Origin: Blastocladiella britannica
Lineage: Eukaryota; Blastocladiomycota; Blastocladiomycetes; Blastocladiales; Blastocladiaceae
Assembly: GCA_025349905.2 (NCBI GenBank)
Contig: MU625053.1
Span: forward strand, 1-12,925
Direction of reading: 5' to 3'
Length of the DNA: 12,925 bases
Part shown: piece after piece, positions 9,409-12,925 of the stretch
Position numbering within the stretch: the stretch's first letter is position 1
Layout of the letters: each line of letters starts with the position of its first letter
The notes under the pieces: model-generated
What the model was told of the DNA's origin: nothing
Database searches by the model: none
What the model saw: only the letters and a program-made list of their open reading frames with translations
Program-made: the position numbers and the translations under genes

Positions 9409-9792
9409 ATGATCATCACCAAGCTTGCCAACCGCACCAGCGCACTCGCTCCCCTCGTCAAGCGCGGGTGGGCGGACCAGTTGCCCAAACGCGACGCCAT
9501 CCACAAGACGTACATGTTCAAAGATTTTGTCAACGCCTGGCAGTTCATGTCGGCTGTTGCTCTGCGCGCCGAGGCGTCCGACCACCACCCGGTACCATAA
9601 TTCACTTGATCGGACACCCATTTAAAATAAGCTCACACAAAGAGAAAGGAATGGTCAAACGTGTACAACAAGGTCGAGGTCACCTGGTCAACGCACGACG
9701 CCGACGGCTGCTCGGAGCGCGACGTCAAACTGGCAGAGTTTTGCGATACTGTTGCTGGCAAACTGGCGGCCAATGGCAAGGAAAACATTTGA
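9409..9792 (+). CDS. Pterin-4a-carbinolamine dehydratase (PCD/DCoH)
   Basis: Two exons, 9409-9591 and 9649-9792, encode 108 aa, the normal size for this family. The 57-nt intron interrupts the signature exactly: DHHP | [13 protein letters not shown]. The catalytic histidines are H59 and H60, and the third conserved His is H77 in [26 protein letters not shown] (residues about 20-40) and [10 protein letters not shown] also match the family. The enzyme dehydrates 4a-hydroxytetrahydrobiopterin, recycling the pterin cofactor used by aromatic amino acid hydroxylases; in animals it doubles as a transcription cofactor dimeriser. No targeting sequence is obvious. It ends 66 bases from the convergent stop of the next gene. 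Confidence 0.95.
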
Positions 9793-9858
9793 AAGGACTT
9801 TTTTTTTTCTCTTTCTCTTTTGGCAAGGAGCAACTAGAAAAATGCAAGAAAAACATAT

Positions 9859-11466
9859 TTACGACGACGACGGCATGGTCATATTCGGGGGAATCACTGG
9901 AACCGATCGGCGCGGGGCACGCGCCGCTTGCAGCCGCTTCACCGGGCTCGAGCCGCGCGCACGCTTGGCCGCAGCGGCCGCGGCCGCCGCAACCGCCGCG
10001 CTGGCGAGACTCTGGTGCTCGGCCGCCGACTTGCGCACCAGGTCTCCACGGAACCGCTCCATCTTGTCCAGCGTGGTCCGGAGCCGCGAGCTGAGAATGT
10101 CGAAAGTAATGTCCACGGGCTGCCAGTCCTCGTCATCGTCGTCGCCCATCTCCTCCTTGCGCGGCAGCAGGTCGGATAGGTACGTCTCCATGCACACGGC
10201 CATATCCACCAACCGACCACCCAGAATCATGGGATCGCGGACCGGGGACCGGGCGTAGTCGGCGGGCACCAGCGACTGCCCGTCCGCGTCGTAACGAATA
10301 CGAATGGCATGATTATCGCAGAGCTTCATTGGCGGCTGGGGTGGAGTGGCCGGTTGCACGGCGCCTCCAACGTTCGATCGGACGCCAACCGTCTGTTCAG
10401 CTGCTACTGCTGCCGCCGGCGAGGTCGCGTGCATCCCTGGCTGCGTTGGTGCCGAGAGCGGGCCCATCTGGTACATGGCCGCGGCCATCGAGTAGTCGGC
10501 AAGCGCACCCGGGCGCTGCGCCATTGCAGCATACCGCTGGGCGAGCATGGCTGCATGGGACTGGGGAGCAATCGACTGATGGGACGACGGCTGGCAAGAC
10601 GGTGGTGGTGCTTGAGTGGACGGAGCCGCGGCAGTCGTGGTGCCCAGGCTCCCGTATGCCGGGCCAGCAACTCCACTGTCCATGCTGGGACCGCCTGGGA
10701 ACAGGGACGGGGTACGACGGTACGGGAGCGCGGCACGGACGCCAGAGACGAGCGGACCTGGACCATATGCTTCGGGGAGTACGGCCGCTGGGTACCGGAA
10801 GGGATCCCACGCCGAATCAAAGGGATCAGAGGACTGCGCCATTCCCATGTACGGGCTTAGGGACGGGAAGATGGTCGGCGGGGGCGGGGGCGGCGGGGTC
10901 GTGATCCCAGTCTCGGGCCAGATGGGCGATGCCGACTTGGCCGCTAGCGTGCGGTTCCTGTGAGCCACCACCTCATTTGCGCCCTTGACTGGGTAACCGG
11001 GGAGACGTCGCTGATGCTGTTGCTGTTGCTGTGCTGACTGAGTCCCAGTGGTTGTGGCGGCAAAGGCAGCGATTGAGGGAGTCGACCGTGGACGGTGCAC
11101 TTGGGGTTGCTGCTGCTGCTGCTCAAAGAGGGAGACAAACTCGCTGTCGGCAATGAGCTGTGAGAAGGCCGTGCTTGGCGAGGGGAACATGGGGAACATG
11201 GCGGTCCCACTGCGAACTTGGCTAGCTGAAGTCACTCTCATTGCTGCTGGAGCTGACGATGCAGCGGCTGCCGAGGTTGAAGACGTCGAGGGCAGTACGA
11301 TGCGGGCAAGATTGGCTTCGTAATGGTTCATTTTCTTGTGGACACTTGGAAATGTTGGAGGCCTTTTTCCGAATAACTGACTGAAAGGATATGAAGGGGG
11401 GGAATGCGGCTCCTCTTGAAGTAGACGTACGTGGGACGGTGTGGTGCTCGGAGGGCGCGATGCCAT
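9859..11466 (-). CDS. Unrecognised low-complexity, probably nuclear protein
   Basis: A single open frame of 535 codons, with no intron required. I do not recognise it. The N-terminal two thirds is Pro/Ser/Ala-rich with polyGln runs (EQQQQQPQ and AQQQQQHQRR) and a run of seven Pro. A more ordered C-terminal part begins near KLCDNHAIRIRYDADG and continues through GGRLVDMAVCMETYLSDLL, an acidic DDDDEDW stretch, and a probable helix (DILSSRLRTTLDKMERFRGD). It ends in polyAla followed by KRARGSSPVKR, which resembles a bipartite nuclear localisation signal. PolyQ, an acidic patch and an NLS-like tail suggest a transcriptional cofactor; that is inference. ATG 11331 (MNHYEANLARI) is an alternative start. 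A GTACGT near 11431 could open an in-frame intron of about 54 nt between the two. Confidence 0.7.
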   Translation of the reverse strand: MASRPPSTTPSHVRLLQEEPHSPPSYPFSQLFGKRPPTFPSVHKKMNHYEANLARIVLPSTSSTSAAAASSAPAAMRVTSASQVRSGTAMFPMFPSPSTAFSQLIADSEFVSLFEQQQQQPQVHRPRSTPSIAAFAATTTGTQSAQQQQQHQRRLPGYPVKGANEVVAHRNRTLAAKSASPIWPETGITTPPPPPPPTIFPSLSPYMGMAQSSDPFDSAWDPFRYPAAVLPEAYGPGPLVSGVRAALPYRRTPSLFPGGPSMDSGVAGPAYGSLGTTTAAAPSTQAPPPSCQPSSHQSIAPQSHAAMLAQRYAAMAQRPGALADYSMAAAMYQMGPLSAPTQPGMHATSPAAAVAAEQTVGVRSNVGGAVQPATPPQPPMKLCDNHAIRIRYDADGQSLVPADYARSPVRDPMILGGRLVDMAVCMETYLSDLLPRKEEMGDDDDEDWQPVDITFDILSSRLRTTLDKMERFRGDLVRKSAAEHQSLASAAVAAAAAAAAKRARGSSPVKRLQAARAPRRSVPVIPPNMTMPSSS

Positions 11467-11497
11467 GTTTTTTATCGGGGACTATGCATCTATGCCC

Positions 11498-11533
11498 ATC
11501 GCCGATCTGGGACAGGCTGAACAGATCGGCGAT
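11498..11533. repeat. Perfect 12-bp inverted repeat upstream of the NLS-like gene
   Basis: The arms ATCGCCGATCTG (11498-11509) and CAGATCGGCGAT (11522-11533) are exact reverse complements around a 12-base spacer. The element sits 31 bases upstream of the gene's first ATG on the minus strand. It could be a binding site for a dimeric regulator or a hairpin in the 5' leader. Confidence 0.85.
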
Positions 11534-11733
11534 CAAATTCACATCCACTCTCCGGAATCAATTACGACAGCTCCAGGTATCGTAGCCAACAGGCTATACG
11601 CATGCACTATGATCTCTTTATATGCGTAGAAAGTGATCCGGTCCGGTTCAAAAAATAACGTCGTCCATGGCTCGGTCTCAATCTCACTACCCGGTCCAAC
11701 TATTCACAATACAATACAATTCAAACCTCACAT

Positions 11734-11783
11734 GTCAATAAGCCAATGCACAATTGACATTTTGGCACACAGTTGACTTTGAC
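11734..11783. promoter_or_regulatory. Cluster of four TTGAC/GTCAA motifs
   Basis: GTCAA at 11734-11738 and TTGAC at 11754-11758, 11773-11777 and 11779-11783 fall within 50 bases of a divergent promoter. The clustering is seen directly; a binding factor is not known. Confidence 0.35.
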
Positions 11784-11827
11784 TAGGCAAAATGAACGCC
11801 TAAATGGGGATGCACGACGGCGCAGTG

Positions 11828-11874
11828 ACCGCGCGTTTCAATTATGACCGCTTAAAAATATACCTACGCGCGGT
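11828..11874. repeat. 9-bp inverted repeat flanking a TATA-like stretch before the LRR gene
   Basis: ACCGCGCGT (11828-11836) and ACGCGCGGT (11866-11874) are exact reverse complements. The 29-base spacer contains TAAAAATATA (11853-11862), about 104 bases before the LRR gene ATG. A role in controlling that promoter is plausible but not shown. Confidence 0.75.
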
Positions 11875-11965
11875 ACAATAGACACTCGGCCGTCGCGCAC
11901 AAATAGTGCTCTCTTTCCTTGTCGTCAGCTTGTCATTGTCCTCGAGCGTAACAATATAATCTAGA

Positions 11966-12925
11966 ATGGCCGTGAATGCTGATTGCGTTGTCCTCAAGGG
12001 CTTTACATACACGAGCTCGCTGCCCGCGTCGCCCGACTGCTGCTCCTGGCCGTTTGTGACGTGCACCAACGGCGCCGTAAGTGGCCTGTGCGTTGGTTGC
12101 TCGCTCCCCAATCGCTTTACTGGTTTTGCTGACCACGTCATATACCATTTAGCAACTTGGCCGACGGGAAGGTCCAAGGCGCCATTCCGAGCGACTTTGG
12201 CAAGCTGACCCAACTGACCTCGGTCTATGCCCCCAACAATGCTCTCACGGGGCCCTTACCTGACCTGAGTGGCCTCGTCAACCTTGACTACATGTGCGTT
12301 CGGTGGCTTTGCGATTTTTGTGCTCCTCAATTTACTCACCCTCCTTTAAATGGACTCCAGTAATTTTTGTACGTGATCTGCCCATATTTTCGTGCGCTCT
12401 GACCCAGTCAACTTACGGAGATTTGACGACGATGATGCAGCAAACAACAAATTGACGGGCAAGTTTCCCATGAGCCTGCTCCAACTCCCCAAGATCCGCT
12501 CAGTTTGGATGGTACTACTGTTTTTTTTATAATGTACCAATGCGCTGGCCTCATTTTCAATGAAAAAAATAAATAAAAAACAATAACAGTACACCAATGG
12601 GTTTGATGGCCCCATCTCGAGTGATCTTGGCAAAGCCTCAAGCTCGCTTACCGAAATCAACTTTGGCACTAACTCGCTGAGCGGTGAAATCCCGAGCTCC
12701 ATTGGCGATTTGAGCAAGCTCTCGATCCTGTACTTGGCATTTTTCAAAGTTTCTCGTGGGATTTCCATTCACACTCAAAAAAAAAACAGGCACCTTGACG
12801 CGAATCAACTCACAGGCGCTGTCCCGGACTCGATCAAGCAGCTCAGGCTCTTGACGGAATTCTGGGTCAATGAGAACCAGCTCACGGTACTTGGTCACTC
12901 CTTATTGGCAGCACAAATGCCAAAA
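11966..12925 (+). CDS. Plant-type leucine-rich-repeat protein, 3' end outside the window
   Basis: Exons by my model: 11966-12087, 12153-12293, 12361-12368, 12441-12511, 12590-12729, 12790-12886; the sixth intron starts at 12887 and runs off the edge. The 193 codons seen encode an N-terminal cap with C7, C25, C26 and C33 (DCCSW..VTC, as in plant-type LRRNT caps). At least five repeats follow, with the LxxLxxLxLxxNxLxGxIPxx pattern: GAIPSDFGKL, NNALTGPLPDL, NNKLTGKFPMSL, NSLSGEIPSSIGDL, NQLTGAVPDSIKQL. Such proteins are usually secreted or are receptor ectodomains. The first ATG gives no signal peptide, so an unseen upstream exon is possible. The repeat register was used to choose splice sites; it is restored exactly only with an 8-nt exon 3. 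Any transmembrane or kinase part would lie beyond the window. Confidence 0.82.
12361..12368 (+). other. 8-nt microexon of the LRR gene
   Basis: TAATTTTT is preceded by CTCCAG and followed by GTACGT. Between exons 2 and 4 it yields LDYINFSNNKLTG, which keeps the exact repeat length of LTSVYAPNNALTG. The other in-frame acceptor (after ACGGAG near 12420) would insert four extra residues (FDDDDAA in place of NFS). Confidence 0.6.
12887..12925 (+). other. Start of an intron cut by the window edge
   Basis: The sixth intron of the LRR gene begins GTACTT after CAGCTCACG, in phase 0. Its acceptor is not in the window. Confidence 0.7.

Larger units (their letters stand above)
11467..11965. promoter_or_regulatory. 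Divergent intergenic region between the NLS-like gene and the LRR gene
   Basis: This 499-base stretch separates two divergent genes. It holds a perfect 12-bp inverted repeat (11498-11509 and 11522-11533), two CCGGTCC copies (11638-11644 and 11691-11697), TTGAC-type motifs at 11734 (inverted), 11754, 11773 and 11779, and a TATA-like TAAAAATATA at 11853-11862 bracketed by a 9-bp inverted repeat. No gene with a recognisable product is seen, though a plus-strand frame from the ATG at 11465 (MFFIGDYASMPIADLGQ) is open for about 54 codons. Confidence 0.5.

Noticed and set aside
9468..10094. Plus-strand open frame spanning the pterin dehydratase gene
   Set aside because: The correct frame restores the DHHPEW signature after splicing; this one is a shifted shadow.
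11465..11629. Plus-strand small gene starting MFFIGDYASMPIADLG
   Set aside because: Its apparent order comes largely from the inverted repeat, and it overlaps the start of the minus-strand gene; no motif or splice support.
12077..12082. GTAAGT as the donor of the first LRR intron
   Set aside because: Joining here to the acceptor at 12152 breaks the frame. Using GTGCGT at 12088 gives GAVSGLNLADG, a correct repeat.
1..12925. CRISPR arrays, tRNA, rRNA, transposons or bacterial operon signals
   Set aside because: No regular spaced repeats, no cloverleaf-like sequence, no transposase or reverse-transcriptase motifs, and spliceosomal introns throughout.

Overview
The window reads as a gene-dense nuclear fragment from a compact eukaryotic genome. 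Exons are GC-rich and are broken by short introns (mostly 54-103 nt) that often carry poly-A or poly-T runs. Genes are separated by about 65 to 500 bases. A TWINKLE-type helicase, a proteasome beta subunit, a pterin dehydratase, plant-type leucine-rich repeats and a lineage-specific receptor family together suggest a unicellular opisthokont-like organism, perhaps a zoosporic fungus. That placement is inference and is weak. All exon models were built by hand from reading frame, GT..AG borders and comparison between paralogs.

Layout. 1-585: unresolved coding-like sequence with conflicting frames. 586-2417 (+): TWINKLE/DnaB-like RecA-fold protein with a probable mitochondrial presequence, five exons. 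2533-3232 (+): proteasome subunit beta type-2, two exons. 3312-5159, 5404-7169 and 7429-9031 (all -): three tandem paralogs of a seven-transmembrane receptor-like family, with five, six and six exons, each ending in a long low-complexity cytoplasmic tail. 9409-9792 (+): pterin-4a-carbinolamine dehydratase, two exons. 9859-11466 (-): unrecognised, probably nuclear low-complexity protein. 11966 to the right edge (+): plant-type leucine-rich-repeat protein, cut off inside its sixth intron.

Nothing suggests an operon. The genes are independent nuclear loci; housekeeping genes flank a locally expanded receptor cluster. The two divergent intergenic stretches (9032-9408 and 11467-11965) probably hold shared promoters. 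The second carries a perfect 12-bp inverted repeat, a 9-bp inverted repeat around a TATA-like stretch, and a cluster of TTGAC motifs.

The most notable points are the undescribed-looking 7TM family with introns that shift by a few bases between paralogs, a splice-donor rule (pyrimidine at intron position +4 in all 26 donors modelled) that departs from the usual GTRAGT, and a TWINKLE relative that has no visible primase-like domain and appears to lack the catalytic glutamate.
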